Shown here: positions 13,313 to 25,150 of the stretch, in pieces | How the letters are laid out: each line of letters begins with the position of its first letter | How positions within the stretch are numbered: the stretch's first letter is position 1 | Program-made: the position numbers and the translations under genes | Origin: Rhea pennata | Lineage: Eukaryota; Chordata; Aves; Rheiformes; Rheidae | DNA length: 64,000 bases | Direction: 5' to 3' | Assembly: GCF_028389875.1 (NCBI RefSeq) | Contig: NC_084665.1 | Location: 126,395,602-126,459,601 of the forward strand | The notes under the pieces: generated by a model | The model's input: the letters and a program-made list of their open reading frames with translations, nothing else | Databases searched by the model: none | What the model was told of the DNA's origin: nothing

Positions 13313-16300
13313 TTCTGGGATATCTCAGAGAAAATATGAAGCATGGGTAAGAAATCACGAGTTCTACAGCCCCCAAATCTTATAAAGGTTACTGAAACCC
13401 TTACAAAATGACTGATCAGCACTAATAAAGCATATTAATGAGGATGCCTTTACTACCCTACAGCTACCCATTCTTCTCCTTAATTTCCAGCTGCCTACTC
13501 TTTTCCAGTAGGTATGAGTCTGTACCACTTGTGAGTGCTCTGTATGCAGCAGCAACCCATGCTGCTGAGAGCATGTGTGTTTTGTCTCAATTTTCTACTG
13601 TTACTCACATCCCTTTTTTTAGATCTATAATCAACTCAGTCTTACGGCAGCTTGACAAGATAGACAACAAACACCCGCATTTCACAGTTGAGATAACTAA
13701 AGCACCATGAAGGGCACTGACTTGCCAAACATTGCTGACCACAAAGCTCGGAGCAAACGCCCAAGCCAGTCTGAGATGCAAACACCCCATAAAGTTGCAA
13801 TGACCCTTCCCTCCCTGAAATCACAAAGCAAACAAGGCAGCTCCCTAATTATCCAGGCTCCAACTCTGAGTACTGCTTTAATAAGAAGGAAATTTCAGCT
13901 CGGGCTAAACTACAGTCATGACTGAAATTTATGGAGGTTTATGTAGACTTTGCATGTCTGGGGATGGGAAGTCTGTGAGGGAGAAGCAGGAAGTCTTTTC
14001 TTCCTACAGCTCCAGTGTGCTTTGTCCACAATTAGCATTAACCTGCTGCTGGTTCTGCCAGGTGGAATGAAGGAGCCAGTGGCTAGAACAAAATGATCAC
14101 ATCAAAGTAGACACACAGCTCCAAAACTGTCCAACCAATCTGTGGGGCACAACAGAATAAGGACCCTCAAAGCCAAATGTACCTCTCCCAAATGAGAGTT
14201 AAAGCTTCAGCCCTTCTCTGCACCATATGCAGCTGTCCAGGGGTTCAGCTGAGCAAGCATTTCCCAGATCCAGAGTATCCACCTCCCCTTAAATTCAGAA
14301 TTGGGGTCCTGATTTCAGTTTTTCCCTTCTCTTTTCTTCCAAAGGAATTCAGCTGGAAAAAAAGTCATTCGCTCCTGCTATTTAAAAAGCTTTCATCTAC
14401 TTTCATTCTTCAAGCGAAAGAGGTTGGTCTGTGCCCAAGAGAAGGAACCTGCCAGGTCAGCTTGTGACTTAGACCATGGTGGTATCTGAGTAAATCAGTC
14501 CCACCTCAGAGAGTTCCCTAATTTCAACACTGAGACGCTCCACCAGAAAGAAAGAAGAAAATGCAATCTGCCTCAATCCATGTCAGCAATGTACCTAAGT
14601 CCCTGCAACATCCCACTCCAAATTTGTAGGAGTTTAATTAGTTTACTGCAGGGGCAGTAGACAGAGTGGGCCAAATTTTTAAATGCTCTAAGAGGATGTA
14701 CTCAGTGAAGCACCGGTCAATAAACACAACAGGCATCACAAATGAAGCAAAGCTTGTGGAAAATCATTTGCACTTACCTGGTAATTCCTTGTTTGGATTA
14801 AATCATAGCCCGCTCGATCCTAGTTGTCCACCAGAGTTAAAAAATCCTTTGCCGGATGTGTTCTTAAGAACATAAGGCCTTCTTGATAAGTTTTAATCCT
14901 TAAAGCATGTAGAAAGAGAAAGCCTAATTCTTCTTGTTGCTCTCAGTTGACTGCTGTTAGTGGTTTCCTGTCAACAACAGCTGAATGACAACTCAAACTG
15001 GTTTGTTACAGTTATAGCAATTAAGGGCTGGTAGTATAACCACACTGCTCATTTAGAGCTAATGTTAGAACAGTGGCTACCTTAGAAGAGCCGTTACCCA
15101 CAAAGGCTCGGCAGGCTATAAAAAGCACTGTCTGTGTAAAAACGATGTCCTGAAGCTCTCTCATTCAGGTTGGTGCAGGTTGAAAGTCACTGCCTGGAGT
15201 CACAGGGCATAAAACAGGTCTGAAGATGGGAGGAGAGATTTGGGTCCTTGATTCTTTTTAGGCTGGCCCATTCACAGCTAATAGTACTCTGGGCCAATAG
15301 CAGAGGTGGAGATATTTATTTCATGCATTTAACCTGTGGGAGAGCTTATCTCCAGCCTGGTTCTAGTCTGAACAGTTTCCCCTTTTGTAATAATCTAGGT
15401 TATGGTGCTGTAATCTTACTCACTTTCCATTTGAGATAGTATTTCTGCTAAAAATCTCATCTAAAGATAGTGGTCGTGGTCTGCTTCAGAGCTGGCTGAG
15501 TTTCAGCAATGAGTAAAAGACACCTGATGTCATTTAGGGCACTGGGAGATGAGAGGTGCAGCTGGTAGTGGATCCTGGTATCTCTTCATCTCTTGTATGT
15601 AGAGATCTGACTTCCCTGTATTTTGTGCAATTAGCTATTTGCTATACTGCAAAAAGCTTTGCCTGGGCTGAGTACCCAGGGCCCATCTGGAGTTGTAGGC
15701 AAGGACCAGCCCAGATCTCATCATGGGGAGTTTTGGTACCCACAAAGGTCTTTGGAGCACAGCATTACGTCCAGCCTATGGAGGGCTGTGAAGCTCCATG
15801 GCTTTCATCTCCACACCTGTCATACCTGACAGCCCACTAAAAAGCCAGGAAGCTGATGAGCTGGAATCGCTGCTGGATTTTGGATAGAGTTTCTGCTGAA
15901 TGAAGAATAGTGGAAAGGCAAGCCAGTCAAAGCTTCATCAGAAAGGATGACAGGGAGGCTGCCAGGAGTAATTCAATGATGAGGTTTTTGTCAGCTCCAT
16001 CTGAGAAGAGAGTAATTACAAATTTTGGTAAGAGGTGGTCGAATCTTGGTTCTTGGTCCTGCAGTTTCAGGTAACTTCTTTGGCTGAGTTTACATCCTCT
16101 TGTCAATGGTTGTTGAGGAGATGGGGACAGTCTCCACAGTATGGAGCTCTCTGGAATAGCGGTCATCAGGAGAGGGTTGGAAATGATTGATTTTGTGGTT
16201 CATTGGCTGAGCTGAAAAAAAGGAACAAAGAAGAAGAACCTAGTAAAGAACTTAGCAAACAAAAACATTCCACTTCTTTTCATTTTAATGTCAAAAAAAG

Positions 16301-16458
16301 GGGCTCAGTTTGGTCCAGGAACCTCTCCTCAACATGAAAAATTAGACTGCTGTGCTTAAAAAATGTCAAAAACTATTCTTTGTCTTTCATTTTTGCTCTG
16401 AGCTGAACCTATTGTCCAGGTTCGGTTTGTCAAGCCATTAGGGGTAGAAGTGAAACTG

Positions 16459-16490
16459 TTTTTTTTTTTTTTGTTTTTGTTTTTTTTTTT
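16459..16490. repeat. Poly-T tract, interrupted
   Basis: A T-rich homopolymer of about 32 bases is broken only by single G residues at about 16473 and 16479. Read on the minus strand it is an A-rich tract. No retroposed sequence with target-site duplications was identified next to it. Confidence 0.9.
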
Positions 16491-17005
16491 CTGATCAGCA
16501 AATCCAGGAAATTTCACCCAGTTATTGTCATACCAGTCAGCAGACACTGACCCTGAGATGTGGTGGGGTGAAAATGACAAGGACGTTGTAGTTTGTCTCT
16601 TCAGAGGACCCACTGTGTCCTGTGACAGCTTGCCTGCATGCTCCTGTTGCTCCTTGCAGACGCTTCCTCAGAGCTCACTGGGGAATTAGGCTTCCCACGC
16701 TGCTTTTCTGTGCAACCCACCACAAACTCAGCTACCCTAGCACCTGGTCCAGAACAGTGACCATAGCTCAGACATTGACAGCAAAAAGTCTGGATCTTGA
16801 GGAGCTCATCTATCTTCTTGGAGTGTACCCCACATATCTGTTTGGCAGAAACTAAATGATAGACTTTGACAGCCCCCCATATCTCCACCACTTTGGGGAT
16901 CAGGCTGCCTGGCCATAACCAGCCTCCCTGTGCTCTCTTCCAGCAGTAGCATGGAGGGCTGATGGGCAGTAGATACCTGAGACAAATGGACATCACACAT
17001 GAACT

Positions 17006-17024
17006 CACACACACACACACACAC
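17006..17024. repeat. (CA)n microsatellite
   Basis: About nine uninterrupted CA units. It is a simple dinucleotide repeat in non-coding DNA and is likely to be length-polymorphic. Confidence 0.92.
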
Positions 17025-17777
17025 CCCTACCTCTGCGTAGCGACTGAGGATCAATCTGGACAAATGTAGAAAGATGCAAACATCAGGAATATCTCACATA
17101 TTCAGATTAAGGGCAGCAGGTACTAGATGCACCTCAACAAGCATCTAAAAACTCATCATTTAACCCAATCTGAACACAGGAGCCTCTGGAAAGGAATTCA
17201 TTCCTTCCTAAGATTGGTTTCTGAGATTGTTGTGAAGGCTGTTGGGATTCAATTACCTTTCTTTTCTTTGGCTCAGCAAGCCAAGGCAATGAGTTAAAGG
17301 TAGATGTAGAATTTTTAGACAACTGAAATCTGGACAGATGACGTCCACCCAAGACCCCTCTGCTCCCCTTTTTTTTGGTGAAGATATCCAGAAGGATGGT
17401 ATGTTACTAAGCAGCTTTTTATGGAAGCCAGGTAAGACTGGAAGTGGAACTTTGTGGCAATTCTGGAAAAAAAAAATACAGCAAATGTTTTAAGTAAAAG
17501 TGGAACACAAAGCCTTTTTTCCAGAAAAAGAAGAGGTGGAAAAATTGCCTTGAGTCACTGCAGTGAACTGGAGTTAGCAAATTTCTTAATAGAAAGTCAT
17601 TGCAAAGACAGTTCAAACCTTTGGAAATGGTTTTGATTTTCTTTGGAAATGATTTTTAACTCTTCAGAGATTGGGAACTTTTTTTGGAGTTAGAGGGAGG
17701 AACAATTCACTAACCCAACATACACATTTACAAAATCAATTATAGAGTTAACTAACTGATTTTTTTCATTTACTTGT

Positions 17778-17796
17778 AAAAAAAAAAAAAAAAAAA
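17778..17796. repeat. Poly-A tract (A19)
   Basis: Nineteen consecutive adenines. No upstream polyadenylation signal or recognisable retrocopy precedes it, so it is called a plain homopolymer. Confidence 0.93.
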
Positions 17797-20700
17797 CAGC
17801 TGGGCTGAAAAATCCCATTGTGGTTTCAGCAGGACTTAAAGCACTAGTGGCCTTTGCTTTTGTCTTTGTTGATGACTCACCTGAAAGAATGACATAGTGA
17901 CAGTACCCGTGCTCCCCCTGGGCAACACCTGATGCAAAAAACACCATGTTGTTCCTTGACCGTGAAACTTAAGCAATCTTGTTTCCTGCGGCTGTTACTC
18001 ATGTGGATGCTTTGGTGCTCAGCAAGCCTGGCTGTGCTCACTGTATAGCTTCTCCTCTAAAGGACTTTGTCTCCTCTGTCCTCTGCTGGGTTGTTACTTC
18101 CAGTGAAACTTTTCAAGAGATTGTATCTTTGAAATATCTTTTCCTCTGCCAAATTTAGGCAGAATTCACTGGAAAGTTTTTAGGTTATCTGGGCAGAGGG
18201 ACTGGTGGGCAGACCAATAATGCCATTGATTCAGAAATCCAAAGGAGGAGGCTAAAAGGTGGAAATCATAAAAACAACCTGTGAAAATTCTGGGAAAGAA
18301 ACATAAGGGCTGACAAGGATAGTATTTGAATGAAGAGGGTCGAGGTTTAAGAACTGTTCCAGATAGTATGATACATTTACAGTTCTTTGCCTGGTTCCTA
18401 GAACACTTCACAAACCACCACATTTCCCCTGCATTCCTACTCTACCTCTGTGTACATGCTGAGAACTCACACACAGAAAACACCAGCTTCTCACCTTCTT
18501 GGACCTATTTTACTCTGAAACAGCCCTCACCACTTTCTGCCAAATTATCCCAAGTTCCAAGCAGCCTAAATCCTTAGTAAGTGTCAATTAACCTGTACCA
18601 TGCTCTGGGCTGGGCCTGGATGCTGAGATGGGCAATGATTTGGATGGGAATGAGAGTGCATGCCCTTTCCGGGCATGTGCATCATTTTGGTAGGCTGAGG
18701 GGTAGGTGCTCAGCATCATCGAGAAATGGAGCAGGGAGAAATGCACCGGACCCAGGGCAGAGGGATTGCCCGTGCAGTGAGCAGTTTTGTTTGTGTTGCT
18801 CAAAAACTTTATGCCAGCCCAGCCAGAAAAAGATACCTCTTAAAACAAACTGGTCCAGACTAAGCATCAGAGCAATACTGGGAAAGGCCAGAGATTTAGT
18901 GAGACATATAGCCTTGCCCCCCTTCCTGCCCCCAGCACATACCAGCAGGGAAGTGATGCAGATGATCTGCAACCCCTGCAAAAAACAAGATGGCACCAAG
19001 ATTGTAGGCCGGAGATGTGTCACCAAGAACTGCCAGGTCCTGGAACAAACAGAACTGCAAGACAAGAGCTGCCTGTGAAGATCTGCAGAAGGACCTTGCT
19101 GAAACACTGAGTTCTGGACAAAGTGCCCCTGTTCACAGTAGCACCTAGTGTCAGGAGGGAAAAGCATGGTCTTGCACTGTAGTACACAACCTCGTGCAGC
19201 CTTGGGTGTGTGGGACAGGGACAAGGGACAGACTCAACATGACTATCAAAGTTATATCAAACCAAAGCCCAGGAACTTTGGTATAAACTGGAGGATTTTG
19301 ATGATAGATTTGCCTGAGGAAGCAAGAGGGACTTTGAGGGGAGAAAGAAGAGACAAACCCATTCTGAACCCCTGCTGGGGGTCTGCTCCTCAGAAGTGGG
19401 ATGGACGGCAGGAGAAGCCGGAGCCAAATCTTCCTTCAATACTCTTGGGCTGAGCACTGAAGACTTTGCTGCACTCCTCTGCCCGCCTCCGCACACCTCC
19501 TGCTGCCTCCAATGGCCTCTCTTTTGGCAGTTTCCTGCAGACACGCAATCTCACCCCACGGCTGAGTAGGCGTGAAAGGATACGTGCACGTCTCAGAGTA
19601 AAGTCCAATATTTCAGCACAAAACCACATCACCAGCACTTTCAGTCAAGCTGTCCTCTTACGAACGGATAAAACCATGGTATGGACATGTGCTTGCTGCT
19701 CCAGCCCTTTCTGCGGTGGTGGTGAGCTGAAGCGAGACAGTATGTTGGGGGGTGGCAAACAGCAAACATCTGGGGTAGTGACAGCTTTGTCCAGCACAGC
19801 TGGATGGGGCCTTCTGTCAAAATAATGCTTCTTGTGACAGAAATGCTCCCTCAAAGGCATCACGCTCACATCCCCCAGCCTCCTATGACCCACTCCTAAT
19901 CTCTCTGAAACCCTGATGGTAAAGTTTAAATCCTGCAGACACCAGCATCAAATCTTATTGATTTCAGGGGGAAGGGATACAGGGCTGGAGCCCTTCCTGG
20001 TCTCGAACAGAGAGCCCTCACTACTTTCTCTTTCAATGCTATGCTTTTACTTTGACAGAAATTGCTCCTATCTAAACTGGAGTTGTAACAACCCCCAAAC
20101 TCCTTGGTATCTGGATGTTCCTACTGAAGTCTTCACACTGTCCTGCGTCTCCAGGAGGATGTTAAAACAAAGCTATAACTACACCACTTAGTCATTTCTT
20201 TTGCCCTGGGTCTCTCTGAGTCTCTCAGAGTCCCTCAGTGGTTAAGGGAGATGAACCTCCTGGTGACCATAACCCTCTGCACACATCTGTATCTGCACCT
20301 GGGGCCTTGCAGTAACCAGGGGACAGTTAGTGACAGCATTAGCTGGAGACCTGCTGCCCTCTGTAGGTACCTCTGCTGCATTTCCAGGTTAACTCACACC
20401 CAGATGGCCCTTAGGGAGTCTCAAACTTTCCCTGTACATGTCCTTGTGCAGGGAGCAGAGGTTGCTCCCAGCTAGGATGAAGATGGTGAGGCACCAGAGC
20501 CTTCTTCCCATGCTGGAGACAGCAATGCCCAGACAGGCTGACTTCCATGGACTTTGCCTTTGAGAAAAGGCATTTATTCAGTGCCAGATAAGAAGCAATC
20601 ATCGGTGCTCCTCCAAGATGCTTCCAGCAGGCAGTACGATGAGATGCCCACATTCCCCTGCTGGGAAGGCCAGCTCCTCCAGACACAGTAAGTGGGGTCC

Positions 20701-21894
20701 ATACAAGAAGAAATCAGTCCAAAGCCAGGAGCCAGGGCAAGGAGCAGGCAATTTAAATCTGAGCTGTGCTGAACCACAGTCATTATGCAAGAGGAATGGC
20801 CCTCTGGAGCTGCCAATTTCTATCTGGTGATATAGAGGTAGTTTAGAGGGTCCAGATGAGATTTAGCTAGATAAAGATAGGGCAGGAATAGAACATTTAA
20901 CTCAAGGCACTAAATGCTGCTCCAACCTGCATAGGATATTTGGGTTCCCAAGAAAGCCTGGAGGAAAATATGTCTGCTGCAGGTAATTCCCAACCTGGGC
21001 TTTGCAAATCACATCACAGCAAGTATTCAGGCCTTTATGAAAGTAGTCCCAAAGATTCAAGCATACTCCAGAAAAAGTGCTGTGCCCAGGGATGCTGAGG
21101 GACTCAGTTGCCAGGTCTGGCAGATTTTCCAGGGCTGAGTACAACAGAAAGGCCTGTTTCCAAGTCAAGGAAAAAAAAAGTGGGATCCAGGTAGTGATAG
21201 CATTAGCATCATCCAAATTTTATTTTCACTTGCTGGAGGCATTGTGGGGAACTTACATCAACTTCTTAAGCATCTGCACTGCTGGGGTACTGCCTACAGT
21301 TGTAAGAAATGTTCAGTTTGCTGAATGTGCTTCTCCCCCAAAACATCCTTCAGTGCTGAGCCCATGTGGATTTTTGTTGGATGAAGGGGGCACTGAGGGG
21401 GAGAGGTGGCTGTGGATTCATGACATCTAATATCTGATGCTTACTGCAGGCAACTGGAGTTTGAGACTTGTCTCTGAGTGCATTTTAGTGGATGGAGAGG
21501 GGCAAGTCTCCACCATAGGCCTGCAATGGCCTCCAAAAGGACCTGTCTATTGGGTGATGACAACTTAAATGAGATAAATTCAGGCCAAAAACATTCAAAA
21601 TCCATGAGGAAACTTCAGAGGGGCTTGAATACAGCCTTTCACTAGTGTCTTTGGCAGTTCATTTGAAACCCATTACACAATTAAATTAAAAATAAACATT
21701 TACAGAAGAGGAAGAGGGTAACAGTGTGAGGTCTGTTACTGTTTTGATAGAGATGTCCAGTCTTGGTAGCAACACCTCTGCTAGTAAACTAACCCAAGCC
21801 AGGCCCAGTCTCTGACCCTGAGGCCAACTGGCCCTGTCTGGCCATGTCCGTGCTATAAAACACTCTCAGCTATCAAAACTGGATGGCTGCATTC

Positions 21895-21990
21895 AAAATT
21901 GTCTGCTGGGAATATGGTCTCATCTCATAAATTCCCAAACCGTGCCCACGGGCTGTTTGGCCAGGGTCAGAGCCAGGCCAGAGATTGTAT
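21895..21990. repeat. Possible third copy of an unclassified dispersed repeat
   Basis: The words GTCTCATCTCATAAATTCCC and CCAAACCGTGCC resemble in order the segment at 50380-50420 (GTCCCTGGCCCATGC, AAACTCCCAAACCTTGCC) and, more weakly, 36996-37045. The similarity is low and judged by eye. It could be a decayed member of the family described at 36955 and 50342, or coincidence. Confidence 0.25.
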
Positions 21991-22899
21991 GTCAACATGC
22001 TCCTGTGCCCATACCCATTCCCTGACACTTTAGCTCATTGGCATGGACCCAGCCTGTGTTTTGATGAGGTGTCGCAGGAAACATTGAACCACGCATTTGC
22101 GTGTTTAAATGCAGCCATAGGTCTGCATCAGATGGTTTTAACATGAAGAAACAGATCTATCATCTCTTCATTCCCTCTTAGTGCTGGGAAGGGTGGGTGA
22201 AAGCCTTCAGATGACTGCCTGCAACACAGCTTTCTGAGAGCTAATTACCAGACTGAGTTTGCATATGGATATTTGAAAGTTAACAAAAAGGGTGCTGTCC
22301 AAGCAAAAAACAAACAAACAAAAAATCACCCACATTTGCATCAGAAACATAAATGACTGTAAATGCTGCTCTTCACATAACTTTGCATTGCTGCATCTCT
22401 CTGGGTTCCCATTCCCTGCTGTGCTTGGCGCTGTATGGTCTCCACATCACTGGGGTTATCTGGAAAACCCCTAGTCTGGCTGCCATTTGAAAGGATGTCG
22501 CCCCCGTTCCTGGTGGCTCTGGAAATCCCACAGGGATATGCAAGGCCCTTGTTGAGATCCTGAGCTCAGAATGTTGGAAAACACTCTCTGCTGTCCGTGG
22601 AGAAGAGGGGAGACAATTTAGGCAGGAGAGAGGAGAGGTTAAAAAAAAGGAGGCTGTGCATGACTATCCCTCATAAAAGCTTAATGTGGAGATGTGTGTG
22701 GAAGGACCAATAGCCAGCATTTAACCCTTCACATCACTTGGTTCACAAGCATAACTTGTTGCCATGAGACTCAGTACCCTAGCTGTGCATTAACCCTGGA
22801 AGTCCTCCACCCTTGGGGACTGATGCGTGTGCTGATTTTGAGAGCCATCCCCTGACTTCAAGGGGTTAATCTTTAGCCTATGATAAAAGTGTAAAACCA

Positions 22900-25150
22900 G
22901 CTCTGGCCCCTGGGTGTGTGGGGACCCGAGTCAGCAAGTTGCTCGTCCATGTGTCTATATTAGACCCTTCTCAGAAGCAGCCAAAATGGTTCCCAGCCAC
23001 CTCAGAGGAGATCTGGGAGCAACGGGCACTTTCCAAAAGACAATCAAAGGCTGCTTTCTATGCAAAAAAGCACTTGACACTGTTCTGCCAGCTCTTTTAC
23101 AGAGGGGCAGATGGTGCCAGCGAGTAGCTACTAGCCATGGGCTTCTCCACAGGCACCCCTGGATACCCACCTGCCAGCCCAGAGCTTTCAACACATTGCT
23201 GGAGATGCTGATCCACCCTTGCAAAAACACCCCTGTTGCTCCCTGCCCTCCACATATACTCTGGCCTTTCTGCAAGCTGCGGTGTCTGGAAAACTTTAGC
23301 CAAAAGCTCTCTGCAGCGCCAGAGTCCCTGTTATTTTCTTTCTCGGAGAACGACTCACAGCTGTCCCTTGCATGCAACAGGGACGGCGGCGGGGATGCAA
23401 GCTCGGCTTATGCTGGGGGGAGCCTTGCTCATGAGAGCTGCGGGATCCTTCAGGATTTCTTGGCACTCTGGGGGCAACCCCAGCGAGCCTTTGGGTCCCT
23501 GCCATAGACATCGGCAGGGAGCAGCCCCACAATCTGGGTAGTCCCGACGGTGAGGACATCTCTACCCCTCCTCCCTCCTTGGGATCCCTCAAGGCAGCTG
23601 AGTCGGAGGATGTTTAGGACCCAGGCTGTGCGGCTCCTCCCTTTCAGGTCTCTTCAGGGTTATTGCTTGGTGGGAGGTAGGTTCAGGGCTTGATGGTATG
23701 AATGAAAGAGAGACAGGAAATCTGGACTGAAAAGCTCAAACTGGAATAGCTCGCTTGTCTCCAGGCAACAGGCCTGACGCAACCACTGGAAAAAGAAAAA
23801 AAAAAAAAGAAGTCCCTTAAATAAAAAAAACACACACAGAGAGATTTCTGAAGCGAGACAGAGACAAGGATGAGACAGTCTCCTGGAGGCATTGGTGACA
23901 CTGTTTTGCAAATATCAAGTTGGAGACCCCGGGAGGAAGCAGCGAGTCAAGATGTCCGTGGAATACTCCCTGTGACTCGGTTCCCGGTAAGTTTGTTTCT
24001 CGCAATGGCTCAGCCATGCTGGGGCTGGGGTGAAGCACTGCCTCCTGGGGACACCCAGGTAAATCCAGGACAAGAGCTGTCTGAGAGCTGTCTTGCACAA
24101 GGGGGGAACCTTCAGCTTTTCTAGCCCTGTGGAAGTGGGGAGCAGTAAGGACTTGGTCCCTCGGGAGCACCTGGGTGGAGGCAATGGGGACCCTCTGCCC
24201 CATGAAGTTCAGCATTCCTTCCTACATGTTGGGGCTGAGGGCTTGCATTGTCCTCTTGGCCGCAGTCTCCTGCCTTGCTGAAATCCCCTCAAGATGTCCC
24301 ACACTATGGCACAGTGCTGATGGGGGCAGGCTGGAAATCCGGGCAGGGTGTGAGCCTCCTTGCAGTGCTCTCAGCCGGAAAGGTGTAGAGCTACCTAATC
24401 ACCTTCAGGGGGATTTTTCGGTGCTAGCTGGGATGTAATGGAGCAGAGTCTGGCCCCTGTTCAGGACATTCACCTGTTGCTCCCTTTGCCCCCTCTCCGA
24501 GACGAGCAGGAGCCCTGGAAGGCTTCATTGGCGTGCTCAGTGCAGACATAATGGGATAAAGCATGGTGGCCTTGCAGGGCGTAGCTGCCTTCAATTTTTG
24601 AAACAGGCACTGCGTGTTGAGCAGAGCAGGTTTCCACCTGCTTGGGTCTGGCCCATGCAGCTTACGCTAGCACTGAGGGAAGAGGGAAAAAAAAATCAGC
24701 CAGAACTTCTTCAGAGCCCTTTATAACATCTGGAGGCTGTTTACTGAAATAACACCCCTCCGAGTGCATGCATTTGTGCAACCCCAGCCAGCGCACCCCG
24801 GTGCAGCGTGCCCCCCTGCACGAGCCGTGCGTTCGCACCACACAAAAGCACATCTTGCAGCCGGCACCCTTTCAAATCCAGGCACGCAGACACCTCTCCC
24901 ACAATTCCCACCTGCGCAGGGCTAAGGAAACCTCTCCCTATTTTTCTGTGCTGCTTCCAGTATTATTCGGCGCCGCTCTGCCCTTCGGAGCCTTTCTGCA
25001 TTAGGTACCTTGGTATATTGGTTTTCATCTGTTTTATCCCTATAAAACAAATGAAAACCAAGAGTCCTTTTCCCGCGAGGGCAGCTGTGTCCGGCTGGTA
25101 CCACATCACCGCGGCTTTGTCTGCTCATTCCCAGTATCTTACGGATTTGC
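22900..25150. promoter_or_regulatory. CpG-enriched zone, candidate FAM167A 5' end or promoter
   Basis: CpG dinucleotides are clearly denser here than in the flanks, especially at 23340-23620 and 24780-25120 (for example GGCGCCGC near 24969, CCCGCGAGG near 25072 and CACCGCGGC near 25107). A near-consensus splice donor, CCG followed by GTAAGT, lies at 23984-23992, and a second, GACG followed by GTGAGG, lies at about 23549. FAM167A needs an upstream non-coding exon to pair with the acceptor at 33827, and this is the most promoter-like DNA upstream of it. No TATA box is evident. The zone could instead serve a divergent neighbour such as BLK, or both genes. Exact CpG-island statistics were not computed. 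Confidence 0.35.

Larger units (their letters stand above)
13313..21770. other. Non-coding spacer with simple repeats
   Basis: No gene is recognised in this stretch. The two overlapping opposite-strand ORFs at about 18581-19224 have no recognisable domain and match what chance would give. Simple repeats inside are listed separately. A TATAAAAA word at 15117-15124 is the only promoter-like word that stood out. Confidence 0.5.

Noticed and set aside
18581..19224. Overlapping 165-codon (plus) and 180-codon (minus) ORFs
   Set aside because: Mutually exclusive frames with no domain, no repeats and no splice-bounded structure; treated as chance.
22914..23507. 197-codon ORF, plus strand, in the CpG-rich zone
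   Set aside because: No similarity to any protein I know; crossed by long opposite-strand frames; best explained by low stop frequency in GC-rich sequence.
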